A DNA stretch of 64,000 bases from Marchantia polymorpha subsp. ruderalis (taxonomy: Eukaryota; Streptophyta; Marchantiopsida; Marchantiales; Marchantiaceae), in contig AP031356.1 in assembly GCA_037833965.1 (NCBI GenBank), positions 1,262,501 through 1,326,500 on the forward strand, in the 5' to 3' direction. The first letter of the stretch is position 1; each line of letters begins with the position of its first letter. The notes beneath the pieces were generated by a model, which was not told the origin of the DNA, ran no database searches, and saw only the letters and a list, made by a program, of their open reading frames with translations. Positions 27,001-40,426 of this stretch are shown here, in pieces. Position numbers and translations under genes: made by a program.

Positions 27001-28341
27001 ACGTGCTTGCAAAAACCATGTTCTTAAAATGTGACATCATCGATTGCTAATCAGTCATGAATACTAGGAAGCGGTTAACGTTCATCTGAAACATTTCCCA
27101 AGAGTATAGATGGAGACGAATCATGGATACATTTTACGAATTCAAATACTTGAGAGGTTCATTTGAGCAAAACTAAGTTCGAGCACACAAGCTACGCTTT
27201 AGTCAAATGCTACAATTCATATTTCTAGCAGACGTTCGGTACGACAACGAAGAGAGAAAATATCAGTTTCACCACAAGATCTCCCCCGAATCATAGTGCC
27301 GGCTGTAGACCTGACAGGACAACATATTTGAGATAGCTAGGAATTAGAGGACTCCTACCGTCAATACCTCTTTGTGCAACAAGCTGCTCGGCCATTGTGA
27401 TTTTCGAACTCTGATTTCAAGTTTCAAAAGTCGCATACCAGATCTTTGTAGTCATCAACATTTCGTTCGAGGAGACCCAAAATGCTCCAAGACAGTTAAT
27501 ACCTCAACAAGAGAGTGACCAATTCAGCTACATCTCCATATTTTGACAGAGGTCTCGACCCTGTCCATTTTCACATTCACATCCTGGGATGAGCAGGAGA
27601 AAGGAAAGTACTTTCCAAGGACTCCACGAACATGGTTAAGACATCTTTGTATTGATGGCTTCAAGCCCGCTACATGTTAATGCAGGTGATCCGCATCTTC
27701 AGGAAACAATTACGAAACACCATCACTAGTCATAAACAACCCTTCGAGGCTAGCTAAGAGTTACGTCATCATCTGTCACGAACAGAAAATTCAGTAAAAG
27801 GATAAAGCGATGAGCACTTGCAACCGGCACACTTAAATGTGGAGGACGTTGCACTTGAATCTAGATGGTGTAAAAACACAACTACTGTACCATGCAATCG
27901 GCAGTCGCACAAGGATCTGTTCGTACGAATAACAGTTTCTGGTGGCGACATATTTCTGCTCAGATCGCGAACAGTGAAGGAGACGACTCGAGGCTGACCA
28001 GGGAGGAAATACTGACTAGCTCTAACATTCAAGAGGTTGCGCGTCCTAACATTCTATAAAAATTCCACCTCCGTTCCTGTATGAGGTTGTACATAAAACT
28101 TATCAACTGAACGCCCTTACTCTTACACGCAAGCTGGTTGCTCAGAATGAGTAAATGCTAACTTGCTAAAAATCTGACTGTCTACTTGGACTCCAGGAGT
28201 TGTAGGAAGCTGTAGCAAAAGTGAATTGCTGTTGCTTCTGCTAAAAAAATGGTTTATCAACTTTACCCGGAATAAGGGTGCTCGTCTTCTGTACCTTCTT
28301 GTACCAATTCTACCGCGCAAAGAGCTTGTTTCCAGACCACA
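24017..28341. other. Intergenic DNA without a supported gene
   Basis: No frame here has recognisable protein content. The left part probably includes the LRR 3' UTR, and the right end the 3' UTR of the E1-beta gene on -. The main structure is the inverted repeat at 24991-25711. Around 26.1-27.0 kb there is low-complexity, stop-rich sequence of the kind left by old retroelements, but I could not assign it. Confidence 0.5.
24991..25711. repeat. Long imperfect inverted repeat (two arms of about 295 bp, 130-bp spacer)
   Basis: The left arm (24991-25285) starts AAAGATGCTAGTATGTGCAT and ends near GTAAGTTACATGTA. The right arm (25416-25711) is its reverse complement from TACATGTAACTTAC to ATGCACATACTAGCATCTTT. 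By eye the arms differ at about one base in fifteen, with very few gaps. No coding frame spans the arms. A transcript of either strand would fold into a nearly 300-bp hairpin. It could be a foldback or MITE-type element or a small-RNA hairpin locus. I saw no convincing target-site duplication at its edges. Confidence 0.9.
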
Positions 28342-30550
28342 TCACTTAGCGAGCAGATTTTCCACAGCTGTGATAATCTGGTGCGGTTGGACTACAGTAA
28401 GCTCTTCCAAGGGTCCAGAATAAGGAGTGGGTACATCCTGCGATGAAAGGCATCCAATAGGTGCATCGAGGTAGTCAAAGAAATTCTCCATGATTGCGGC
28501 CCTCAGACTGGCACCAATGCCACCAGTTCGCATGCACTCTTCAACGATGAGCACTTTGTGGGTCTTCTTCACCGAATTACCGATAGTGAACATGTCGAAT
28601 GGCTTCAAAGAACGGATGTCAATAATCTCAGGGTCATAGCCCTTGTTTACGAGGGTCTTGGCTGCCTGAAGTACGTAGTGTCTCATTCTTGAGTACGTAA
28701 GAATGGTGATGTCCTTTCCTGGACGAACCATCTCGGCTTCCTCAAGGCAGCAAACGTAGTCTTCATCGGGAATGGTCTCCTTCAAATTGTACAACAACAC
28801 GTGCTCGAACAGGATAACGGGGTTGTTGCTTCGGATGGCGGCTTTCATCAGTCCCTTTGCGTTGTAAGGTGTTGAGCAGGCAACCATCTGCAAGCCAGGT
28901 ACAGACTGGAAGTAGGACTCCAAACGTTGAGAGTGCTCTGCACCAAGTTGCCTGCCGACTCCTCCTGGACCCCTGATAACACATGGGATGGTGAACTGTC
29001 CTCCTGAGGTATAATGCAACATTCCACAGTTGTTGGAGATTTGGTTGTAGGCTAACAACAAGAAACCCATGTTCATGCCCTCAATGACTGGTCTCAAACC
29101 GGTCATAGCCGCTCCTACTGCCATTCCGGTGAAGGAGTTCTCAGCAATTGGAGTATCAAGAAGCCTCCAGTCTCCAAACTTCTCAGCGAAGCCCTTGGTT
29201 ACTTTGTAAGAACCACCATAATGACCGACATCCTCGCCCATCACGCATACGTGCGGGTCTCTCTCCATCTCCTCCTCGAGACCTTCCCGAAGAGCTTCAT
29301 ACAGAAGTAGCTCGTGGCTGTACATTAAACCAAGAAGAACATCATTGAATTAGAAACCGGCAGAGTAAACAACAGCTGCTTGCAATTAATTTCACGTAAA
29401 ACACCCATAGTTTGCACTTACAGACGCTGCACCGTTAGGAGGGTAGATAAAAAGGGTAATTTGAAAAAGAGAGAACCTTACCCTGGGCCCTTTGCTCCAG
29501 TGCTGGCTGCTGCCTCTTGCTTTGCCTGGAGAGTTTGGAAAGAGAAGGTCAAACTTCAACCATGGACATGTTTCACAAAGGGTGAGACGGAGTTTGCAAG
29601 GTAGGAATATGACCAACCTTTGACATGGAAAAAGAATCGAGAGGGAGCTCTAGTATTTAGCTTGCAGGACCATGTGACTGTAACTCGTAGAATTTAAAAA
29701 CTAGATCTTAATTCAAAAGGACGGCATTTCACACAGCTACCAAGGAAGCACAAATATTTCAGTCCACCAAAGAACAACTAAGTCGACCTTCTTCCACATT
29801 TTTATATGACCCAAGTGCGATCTACATGAGACGCTAGTGTATATTCACACTCACAGCGACGGCATTGGTAGTAATCTTCGGGGTCCACAGTTTCTGGGAT
29901 GAAGGTCCAAAGTTTGCTGACTGCTCTGCACTTGAAGCACGCACAGCCAAACCTCTTCTCGATCCTGAAAAAGACAAAGTTACTCTGTCAGCCTCTCGGC
30001 AATCTCAAGGCATGCACAAGGCACAGAAAAAAATTGCAAGTGAGCACCTTCGCCGACAGCACACTGAAACAAGACGAGACATCAAACTCCCTTAGAAACT
30101 CACAGCACGGCCACCGGCGGATACCAACAGGCTGTGACGCCTACCAAATCCGACCATTCATTCTCTCAAAAACCCAACCGAAACTACAATGACGGCCGCG
30201 GAAGAAATAAGCTCCATGACAACCATTGTACACAAACAACAAGGTCTGACAACCACCCAAACTCGAAAGCCAACCCGACTAGGTCACTAATCTTGCGGCA
30301 TTTTCACAAAGCGGACAACATGAGACGACCACAATGATCTCTAAACCTGCAATCGATCAGCTGATGCAGAAGAACCCGGTCCCGGCCACATGGAAAAGCC
30401 CACATCGCGCAATGAGAAGCAATCTCGCTTACCGAGAGCAGGCAAGGACGAAGAAGCGGTCTGCACACGGGCAGCAGAGTAGGAAGAAGAGGCCGAGAGC
30501 AGTGCGGCAGCCGGAACTGACACGGCCATGATTCCTTGAGACAACGCCAT
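28342..30550 (-). CDS. PDH-E1 BETA: Plastid pyruvate dehydrogenase E1 component, beta subunit, four exons
   Basis: Exons on - are 30433-30550, 29855-29964, 29482-29525 and 28342-29317. All introns are GT-AG, phases close, and the product is 415 residues. The start [16 protein letters not shown] opens a Ser/Ala-rich plastid transit peptide that extends across exon 2 ([14 protein letters not shown]). The mature part begins near [17 protein letters not shown]. It has the transketolase-type beta fold with [48 protein letters not shown] and the C-terminal [14 protein letters not shown] and [11 protein letters not shown]. With E1-alpha it decarboxylates pyruvate using thiamine diphosphate, supplying acetyl-CoA for fatty-acid synthesis in the plastid. 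The HSQRLE segment and transit peptide mark the plastid rather than the mitochondrial type. The third exon is only 44 nt ([14 protein letters not shown]), a linker after the transit peptide. No defects are seen. Confidence 0.96.
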
Positions 30551-31482
30551 CTCCGCTGCGCTCGGGGACTCGCTGACGGGAGGGGAGAGCTCGGGACCCA
30601 AAGAACTTGCGAGGCTCCGGAATGCGAGAGCTCACAATCTCAATCAACCCTCGGGATTGCGCTCTGCGCGAGCACGACCTTCGTCCCTCGGCTGCTTCGA
30701 TCGCAGGAGGCGCTGCTGGCGCTGCTGCTACTCGATCGCCCGCGGGCGCAAGGCGACAAAACGCCTGACGGGGATGGCGAGGCCGATCAACACACACCTG
30801 TCATTACTTGTCGTCCGCGGATGTTCCGAAGCCCTCATCCCGCGTCGGTCGTTGCTCCTCTGAACTGGGACTCTTCCCGGCTCTCGAGTGGCGTCCGACA
30901 GTCCCGCACTTCGCCCCCTCGGTTTTTCCTATTACTGCCTCGATTCTAACGCCTTTGCGTCCGCTTCACATTGATCACGTCGGATTCTAGTTCGGACCTA
31001 TGGACAAGTCGGAGCCCCGATTATGGGTTTGGAAGTGGGCAAGAATATAGAACCAAGTAGAATAGCCATATATAAATTAAAATAGTAGATCACTTATCAA
31101 GCACTGCAGGGATAAAATCATATGGGTGATATTGACAGGGACCCAAAAACATTCCAAGGAGTGATGTTGTTTACGAATAAAAACAACATCTGAGAAGCAT
31201 CACTCAAGGTATTTGTTAATAGAGATAGCATCAACTGATGCTTATTCTAGAACATAAAATTGTGTACAAATCATTTTTCTCATCTAGTATGATATGTTCT
31301 TTTGGACTATTTCTCTGAATACTTAATATGTAGAGTAACAAAGATGTGAGATTTGAATACCCAAATCTTTATTGACCTGTCCATTTAATTCCTTCACTTT
31401 TACACAGAATCACATGTATAATTGGTAGCCACCATATATGTAATAGTAAATTGGTACTTCCAAGTTATATATATATATGACT

Positions 31483-31520
<38 letters not shown>

Positions 31521-33447
31521 CTCTCTTTAACACGAATTAAATACAAGACATATCACGTTCACACAAACATTCCAAGAAGTTCAACATCCCCGTCACTTAC
31601 TGGATATAAGAATGAAAGAATAAGGAATGAATATTCCTCAAGACATGTACAAATTCTGAAGTTAGATAAGAAAGTTCTTTAGATCATTTGAGTAGTTCGA
31701 AAGGTACTCAACATGAAACGTTCAGTCCTCTCTATTCGGCTGTTGTTCGTTTCTCTTATTATGTTGAGGAATGTTTCTGTCACCGGGAAACCCGTCGAAG
31801 GCCGAAACAGGAAATTCTCGAAGTGTATAATTGGCCAGGACTTTGATGAAACGCAGCTACCACATTCCTGAAGCTGTGACTGTTGGCTGCTGTTGCGTCA
31901 CAACCGTCACGGCCGATTGGCTGCATGATCGGGACAATCTCCAAGCCAGAACAAGTGGCTGGGACTAGCCACAAACGACCGGTCACCGGACAAAACCAAA
32001 CCCGTAGTCGGGCTTTTTGTCCAGTACCGCCAGAACGGCGAACGGCCCGGCCCACCTTTTCGTCGGACAACGCTCACTCCTGACCGTTACCCGTTGGGTT
32101 CGTCCCGGTTCCGGCTCGAGTGGTGTGTGCTATATTTCTTGGCCCCGCTTTTGCCGTAAGGCTTGGAGTATTTCCAAGCAGAGCTGCTTTGCGGAGTTTT
32201 GCCGTCCGCAGAAGAACAGACGGGCCTGAGGAGACCGTAGAATGCAGTTGCGGGCGGCGATTAGCCCCAGGAAGCTGGGTCAAGACAGGCCGGTCAATTC
32301 CTGAGTCAATGGCTGGCGAGTCGGAGTCGCTGGGCCTCCGGCTCCAGCGCCACCTACTTCAAAAGCCCGCGGAAAGGCGCTCTTGCCGGAATGGCGCCAG
32401 GCCATCATGCCCCCCACCCCCCTCTCCCACCTGCCGAAGCGCAAAGCGTACGCTTGTTCGGTCGCTCATGCACCAACGTTAGTTTCGAGGCACGAAAACG
32501 GAGAATATTCACTTTCCTGCTCGAAAGCATGCAGACGGACTTCACTCCTCACCAAGGGACGGGGCAGCTTCATCGTTCGTCTGCTCTCTTCTCTGATACG
32601 TGCCCACAGTGGCAAGATATGGAGTCTTCATCGACCGAGATGGTTGGTAGAAAGGTGCGACTTTCGGGCAACAAGTTCGTTGATTAAAGCTTCTCGTAAA
32701 GCATGCTCTGGTGATGCGAACTAGTTTGAGATTCTTGGTAGGAACAAGCTTTTCTGAAGTTTCGATGTCTGTGTCTCTTCTCGAAAGGTATTCACTTCAG
32801 TTGAGCTGGGCAACACTTGCATCGGTTGACACCATCATAGCTTCTTACGGTTTGTGGGCCTCAAGCGTTTGCGAATTTTGTTCCAGGGGATTGCCATTGC
32901 TAGCTGGACGAAGTAATCCCATAAAACAAGCCCTCACTCAGCGAGTCTCGAAATGGAAAATGTCGCCAGCCAGGACCATCTAATATTTTACGGGTCGGAG
33001 TAGGGCATTCCAGATCGTCGGACACTTGAAACCCAGATATAATACTAAAAGTTTGCAAAAATGATTACAATGAATCCGAGATCCGTGGATGGGCGGGTGT
33101 CTTCGAATCAGATCGTCATCCACGGAAACTTCGATGATTGCAGTAAGATCCGTAGAGAAATAATACAGACGGAAGAGTTGGAAATTACATGGGCTATCGA
33201 GAACACGCACTCAATATAATGCTCACCCTCGACAGCTTGATCTCCGGATATAATCTACTATAAGCTATCGGAGGCACCAGAAGGACAGAAAGCGAACGCT
33301 CTCAGAGCAGTGCAACTAGAAGTCTACAAAAAGTTAGACTCGTGAATCTTGGGGCAAAACAAAAGAGTTACTAATACATGGACAATGGTCCTCATAACTT
33401 CAGACGGAAGGCACACATTATATAAAATAACAGGCTTGGCATGCAAT
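30551..33447. other. Intergenic: E1-beta promoter side and VPS41 3' side
   Basis: 30551-30990 is GC-rich and probably holds the promoter and 5' leader of the E1-beta gene, which reads leftward from 30550. An (AT)n microsatellite lies at 31485-31518. 31.8-32.7 kb is again GC-richer, with several overlapping open frames of up to about 120 codons and no recognisable domain. I did not call a gene there, but a non-coding or lineage-specific transcript is possible. 33.0-33.45 kb is likely VPS41 3' UTR. Confidence 0.5.
31485..31518. repeat. (AT)n microsatellite
   Basis: An uninterrupted AT dinucleotide run of about 17 units. A shorter AT run lies just before it at 31466-31478. Confidence 0.95.
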
Positions 33448-36400
33448 CTAACCAGCCCAACCATTGCTAGTAGCCGCGGTGGCCGATTTCTTTCGGTCAT
33501 CTTTGGCCTCCTTATTTTTCGCTGAAGCTGTTGTACAAAGAATACATCGCATGGGGGGAGAACCCGACTCCTCTTCGTCCTCGTCTTCATCCCCGTGAAT
33601 GTACAGACTCGCCGTAGAAATTCCCTGTCCTATTTTGTACGCAAGATCTTTTGGTGATTCTTTTTTCTTCAGATCCGTCCCTTGAGATCGTATCCCTGAG
33701 GTGTCATTCAGACACGTGACATGGTAGGCATGACTGCAGAAGAAGGCCACCACTGCGACGTTCTGTAGAGCGACAGGATCCAGGCATATACAGCACAGCC
33801 CACTACCACTGATCGTAGAAAGCTTTCGCCCCGTTTTTGTAGTGCCACTCGGAATTTGGTCTCGGAGTCGCTGCATCGCTGGAGCTGGAGCGATGGAACC
33901 ATTTTGGGAGTTTGACTGAGCCTTACCTTCCTCTTCGGTGCCTCCCACTCGGATCGCATGTCTCGCCTCGTCATAATATCTCACAAGTAAATCAACACAA
34001 TCAGCCTACAGCACACCGATCACAAGCGTCAGACCAGCATTCTGTGAACCTCAAACAATGCCACCCAAGAGTTTTGTGAGAATCGTCAGACAAGAACAGA
34101 AGCCCTCGCTCTCTGCCCACACGGAATGGCAGTGACTAATCTTAAAATGCAATAATTGATTATCAGCTGACATGAAGCGACTATGCACATGCCCAAGCCA
34201 TCACAAAAGGACGAGGTAAAGCACACAAGCGTTGCCTGCAAATCATGGTTTCAATCTGCATATGAGAAACATAACGTGAGACCATTTTGTACCTTCAAAA
34301 TCTCATTGCATCCACGTCGTAGCGACGTCTCCGTTCGATAGTCGGTAATAATTTTCACCAGGCGGTCCCTCAAACTACATCACCAGTTTCACAATCAGTC
34401 TATAAAGCACCTTTCACCCGTGGTCGGTGACGAATCATCGAGCCAAAAAGAAAAAGTCTGACTGCAACTGATCTTGCGTTCGAGCACATTCTATGCTTCT
34501 CACCGTGGTATGGGGAGCCCGCAAGGAACTTTGTGGACTAGATGAAGCGGGTCTATGTTTCCAACCGTATGCTCAAGCAGTGCTCCGACCTGGAAGTTCC
34601 GAAATAAAGGTGGTACCGAGTTAGTATGAGTTAGGCAATCTAATTCATGAAAACTTCTAACATTACTGCGGCATAAACAAAACCGCCGAGAAATGGACTC
34701 TTGCATGGGAGACAACGCTACAGTATTACTCATATTCACAGGATTATTACTGGACTGCGAACCAGTTCTTACCAATTCCGGGTGTTTCAAACTCAGGTTG
34801 ATTAGCTCTTCCCACAGCTCATCGTCATGCTGAGCGGTAATAAACTTAATAGCCTTCATAATCATCGATAGCAACTTAGTTAGAAACAGACAATCCGCAC
34901 CGACGAGATTTAGAAAACACAGCAAAGATCAGCCCAAAGATCTTAGTTCGTACACCCACCTCCTCCATATCCTGTAGCGTGTTGATTATCAAACCTAATG
35001 CTTCCTTCACATTGCCCATTCTCCCGAGGAGAAATACTCTCTCCCTTGTCAGACCTCTCTTCGCACAGATCTCATACGCCTGCCATCAAACAGAAGGTAC
35101 GATTCAGAGGAGTAAAATCACACTAGGGGAAAGCCTTCAAGATATGCAACAGAGATTCCATCGCCTGGTAGAACTTAACAACACAGTCCACCAACTTTCT
35201 GCATGAGTCCTCCTAACTTAGCGACACCAATCGATATTGCACCTTGTCGAGGTTGAAATGCTGACTGCTACGCAAAAATGGCAGAAGGAGTCGAGGCTCA
35301 AAATCCGCATATAACTCCACCTGCCCGTCAGAGAAAAATTAAGAAGACCCGAGACAAAGGATAAAATCACTATCAAGAAGGCCAAACTATTCACCTCAAC
35401 AATGTCCACGTCAAATTTCGGCTACTACAGACCAATTTCATGAATATGATGATGCGTGGAAGGGGTTCACTGCTACGGACTGAATCCCCTTGTTTGTCAA
35501 GTCGGCTGAGTTTGGCAGCCGACTTGAGAACGAAGTTGCTGCACTAACTTAAAGGTCGTTCACCCTTGTCAAATATCCACATAAAACCAACAAAAGCACA
35601 AGGTACAAACGTGAGCAGTAATTTTAATCATAGACGAACAAGTCTAATATTTGAAGGCTTAAAAGCAACACCTGCATATTGTGGAAATCTTTGCCTGCGT
35701 TGGGATCCTTCTCGAACAATGCGTGTAAATAAGAGTGGAGCAGTTGTCTTTGATCCGGTCCAGCCTTCTTCAGCTGGCCTACAACTTCTGAAGCAGATAT
35801 CGTGTCGCTTTGTTGTACAAGCAAAGCAACGGTTCTCTTTGCATTCAGTTTCATAAGGTTAACAACCTAAAAGGCAAATCACCTGAAACTCATCAGAATA
35901 GGTAACCCCTCAGATACAAGCGCTGAATCTATGAAGATACAAATAAGTATGGGGCAAATGGTTTCTGGGTACGATGAATAACTCAGCGGGACGCAGAACT
36001 TTGATGTCGTGAAGGAGAGAAATCCAAGACACAATGAGCACAAGGACTCCAAAGTTCCAAACAGTAGTTAGAAGCAAACAAATACATTTACGCGGACTAC
36101 TGTAGGTGGTCCCATAACAGTTCCGATTCCGAAACCTGTGACTCGTCGTACTAGAGTTTCGGACTTACTTTGTCATGGATATCTGCTTGTAGATTGTGCT
36201 CCTCAATATATTCGAAAACGTCGGGCCTTTGCAGCTGCGCTCACAAAAGCAGTATGCAACGTTGGTCTTGTGGGTAAAAGCTTTTAGCGACAACAATCAT
36301 ACGTGTGAGAGTATACCAAATGGCCTTAGAAAATTTACTCGTAGGTTGTAACTAGCAAACTCAAGGTAGACTTACCAAACATTCGATCCTTTCTACCTGC

Positions 36401-39400
36401 AATTTGCAAATACTTACCTCAACAAATAACGCAAGTGCTTTGCTATACTCTCCATCCATTCTATATAATTCGGCAAGGACCTGCACTTTTCAAGAGGTCG
36501 TGTATCAGATGTAGAGGTTATAAATAACTGAAACGATTGCAATCGTATTGAACACAGTCAAAACTAGTTAAGCTAACTACAAGACATCTTCATCTGCAAG
36601 CTGAGCTTCCAAAATTCCGCATTTCAATTTTTTGAAAAGGAAAATAATGTTAAGTTCATTTTGACACGACACTCACGGCTTTCAAGAAGTCAGACTTTGA
36701 ACTTGTACCAAGCTGCAGTTGAATAGCTGTGATGATAGTGGAATGCGAGTACAGAGTTGAAGGCCAAGTTCGAATCGTTGTCAACAATTGCTCGTGGTAC
36801 GCAGAGTTTGTCAGAAGTGCATTCAGAACAACCTGCAGGGCATCTCGCAACGCTAAAGTATGAATTTCATCCAATATATCCCCTTGTCAAGAATAACTGA
36901 CTACAGGTGTCCCTTGCATTAGCAACCCCACCTTACCCCACAGAGCAATTTAGAGAACTACGAAACAGGTGCAAAACCTACACGATACCAGCAGAGAAGA
37001 TAAAGGTTTTCACACAAGTTTAGGACCACACTGCAGATGCCCTCTACGCCGACTCACCTCATAAATTGTATCTCGGAGTTGAGGATTCGACGTAGGGATG
37101 TAAGGAGCGAGAACAGGAAGTTGTCGCACATGAGCGAAAAGAAACACCCACCTGCCGACAGTAGGAGTTGGTCAAATGCTCTTGATAAATGAAGGACGGA
37201 AATGTTTCAGTGTTTTCATACAACGAAGTAATAATTCTATACCTTTCCCAAGCTGCAGCAGAACCTCGCAATAATTTTGGGCATAACGACGCAGCCTGAG
37301 CATACTGGCGTTCCAAAACCAGATGATCCAAGTATTTCGAGCCAACCTGCAACAAAAGGTCATGATAACGCTTCGTGAGTATCTTACGATGAAAATGGAG
37401 ACAGAATCTTCCTTACATTTGATAGAAATGCCACAATAAGTCTACTTATCGTGAGTAGCTTAGAATGTAATGATCAGAGGAAACTCCAAAACGTTGCAAG
37501 CAAACAACTCAGACACACCTCCTCCATGCGCTCAGTAGAAACTTTGCCATCCTCGACAGCTGCTAGAGCTTTCTCGTGAAAACCATGCTCAAGAAGCCAA
37601 TTCACATGGTCATCTGCATCCCTGCAATATTGCACCAGTCCAGGTTTCCATGTTCAGCTCATCCAACTTACTGAATCAAATATTTGCTCGTGCTGTTTTA
37701 CGTTTGTAAATGCTAGACAGTACCAAATAAGGTAATTCAACGATACTCAACCCAAGAAACGTTGTATAAGGAATCTCTACATTACACTGACTGCTAACAC
37801 TACGTGACTCGTATGTTAGTTGTATTAAAAGTTTCTGTTGCCAGACCTCGGTCTGGCGATAACAACATCTTTTGGTGAAACGATGTAGTATAAACGTTCG
37901 TCTCCAGCTGCCCACTGTCCTCCTGCACTGCTGCTGCCTGTGGGTATACATTAGATATGCAAATTACGACTTGTTTCACCGACCACAGAGGCTGAGGCTT
38001 TCTAACAACCACAAAAACTTGATGAACTCCCGTGTTTCGACTAGGCCAGTAGCTTACCCGAAAAAGGAGTATGCGCCAGGACGTAGTCCTTGGCTTTGTA
38101 GTGTTCGTAGCCGTGAATAGATAGAGCATCCGTTGCCAGTTCCTCGTTTGTCCAAGTTACGATCCGCACTTCTGGTCGATGAGCATGCCCCTGCTTGTTC
38201 GGTACTGTCAGTATTATGACATATACGAACGGACGTTCTTAACGTGACAGCTACTTTAGGTGAGAATGGAGATCAGCGCAACACTGTTTAAACTATGGCA
38301 TGCCGTTCACTACATGCTATGGTTGACTGAATGTGCATCCTGCCTGCCTCTAAGATACAAAGAGATCTCCCTCGATGGAAACACTTTCAAAAGTGCTGAC
38401 GCCATTGTTCTCTTTACCTGCTTTGTAGTAAGCAAGGCAGCAGCAGAAGTGGTAATGGCACCAGCAGCTTCAACTTGAGCAGCAGGAGCTGCAACTTCAG
38501 GAATGTAAGCCAAGACAACAAGATCATCGCCATTCGGGGCAAGACCTGATATGTAATACTCAGTCTTGATAGCGGCCTTGATTTCAACGTACTTGGACCC
38601 GCTTCCAGCACTGCCTTTCCGTCCAATCCCCAATATATCCCCAGCTGCAGCACCGTTCTTCCCATCTCCCGTCCGAAAGCAAGCAATTTTAACGCAATTG
38701 GCCCAGCCGAGAATCAGCGTAGCATCATCCTACAAAACGAATCGGAAGTTTAACAATCTACATCACAGAATTGAGAGAATTGTCCATAAGTCAATCTTCA
38801 TCAAAAACCGCAATGGGCCTCCTCAATTGATCCTGACCTTCCAAACCAAGTGAGGACGCAATAATTCAGCTCGAGGGCTGTCTTTGGGACGTTCGATGAA
38901 GGTTATGCGTTGATGAGAAGCAGTATCATACACCTTCACGCCAAGATCATTTGCCCAAGCTATGAGACTTGTTCTCCACTTGACTGCATGAACAGGACCT
39001 TCTCCCGAGTGCAACACCTGTGTCCATCAGGAGCAATATCAGATCACTGCTCCTCCTTGGGACAAAAACTTTTTGTGCTGTGCACATTACAGTGCAGGCG
39101 TAGAACTAAGACAGTGCCGATGTAAATAGTAATGTTACCTGATCACGCGAGCCAAACCAGCCCTTGGAGTTGAACATGAGTTGCCCCGCCAACCCCCCAG
39201 CAGCGAATTGTTTGGATGCCTTTCTCGAGTAATCTGGATCCAAAGCAACTGCTTTCATTGGCCTGTGATATTCAAATTTCTCCTTCTCATCGGTGTACAA
39301 GCTGTTGATTACCACAGATCCATCATCTGAGCAGCTTCCAATGAACTCTCCGTCTGCATCGAAACTCAATTCATTCACGGTGGCTGAATGTGCTGCAAAC

Positions 39401-40426
39401 CGTTTCACCTGTAAATGGTGAAAGAGATACAACAAATCACTGTGAGACAGCACATTTTTGAGATATACGACTTGTGCAATCAGCGACCTCAATAAGTGTG
39501 ACCCGTAAGATTTTGAACAAGTTCATGCTATGTCTCGTACAGATATATGACGACCGTACAAATTACAGAATTATCAAAAAATTGGCAGAGATCGTCTCCA
39601 ACAGCTAAACTAGGATATTCCCCGCCCACCCTACGTCCTTTGTAAGTGACTCAATTGTAGCTGCAACTCAGACATCTACGGCCAGCAACAGACATTCACA
39701 CGATGAAGAGAGACGTGAATTCGGCCGGGAGGGGAAGGGCCCCTACAAATAGCTTTTCTGAACTCGAGAGTCATCGAGTCAAAACCGTTTCTAAAAATCT
39801 CGATTAGATCGTTAGTATGATATACTATCGATCTCATCATGTTTATGTGCTCATCCGTGTTTCATATTTGTCCAAATGGGTTACTATTTAACAAACCGAA
39901 CAAGGCAAGATACAGAATTCAACGTCCGACCTTTCAATCTAGACCCTCAACGGAACCTCAGGACACTATGACAAGACCCTGAACGCTGTCAAGATGTAAA
40001 ACTCTGATGTAGGTGCAACTTGCTTAAATGTGGAGAAGTGACAAGACTGGGGGCAATTCGTTTGTTGAGTTCACGATACTATTGACATTGAGCGAGGTTT
40101 CTTCGGCGGAATACTTTGCTCAAATTTTTGGCAATGATGATGAGTGCGAAAACTCTTACCTCATTTCCTAGATAATCGAGTAGATACACAGTTCCATCGT
40201 GAGTACCCAGAGCAATAATGCGTTCAGCGACAGTGAGGCAAGACGCAGCATCAGCAGAGAGTAGACTTGGCACACTCCCGCCCATCCGCTGATATTTCAA
40301 CCTGGGTTCCTCTTCTTCGCTCGAAGCGTCTTCTTCTTCCTCCTCTTCAGGATCTTCCTCGTCATCAAGTTCATCGTCTCCATCAACACCATCGTGCGCA
40401 GCTGCACCTATGTGTTTTTTAGCCAT
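33448..40426 (-). CDS. VPS41: Vacuolar sorting protein VPS41 (HOPS complex), 19 exons
   Basis: Exons on - are 40160-40426, 39139-39408, 38838-39017, 38418-38729, 38058-38190, 37847-37937, 37519-37621, 37243-37346, 37058-37151, 36677-36832, 36418-36480, 36169-36234, 35672-35866, 35243-35320, 34960-35079, 34773-34853, 34504-34589, 34293-34374 and 33448-34005. Together they make 3039 nt, or 1012 residues, close to the usual plant length. The first ATG opens an acidic N terminus (Asp/Glu run), then PRLKYQRMGGSVPSLL and a WD40/beta-propeller part (IGSCSDDGSVVINSLYTDEK). A clathrin-heavy-chain-type helical repeat region follows (CPKLLRGSAAAWER to LLEHTVGNIDPLHLV). A C-terminal RING-H2 spans about residues 898-984 (CCICLDP, CSHAYHVTC, MRCILC). 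VPS41 is a subunit of the HOPS tether that drives fusion at the vacuole/late endosome with Rab7-type GTPases. A truncated duplicate lies at 53.9-58.1 kb. Confidence 0.95.

Noticed and set aside
30341-30601. Separate small gene upstream of the E1-beta gene
   Set aside because: Its inner part starting at 30550 is exon 1 (transit peptide) of the plastid E1-beta gene, proved by the phase-correct joins to 29855-29964 and 29482-29525.
31780-32724. Several overlapping frames of 70-120 codons in the 32-kb GC-richer stretch
   Set aside because: None has a domain, a signal or a convincing splice partner; frames overlap on both strands.
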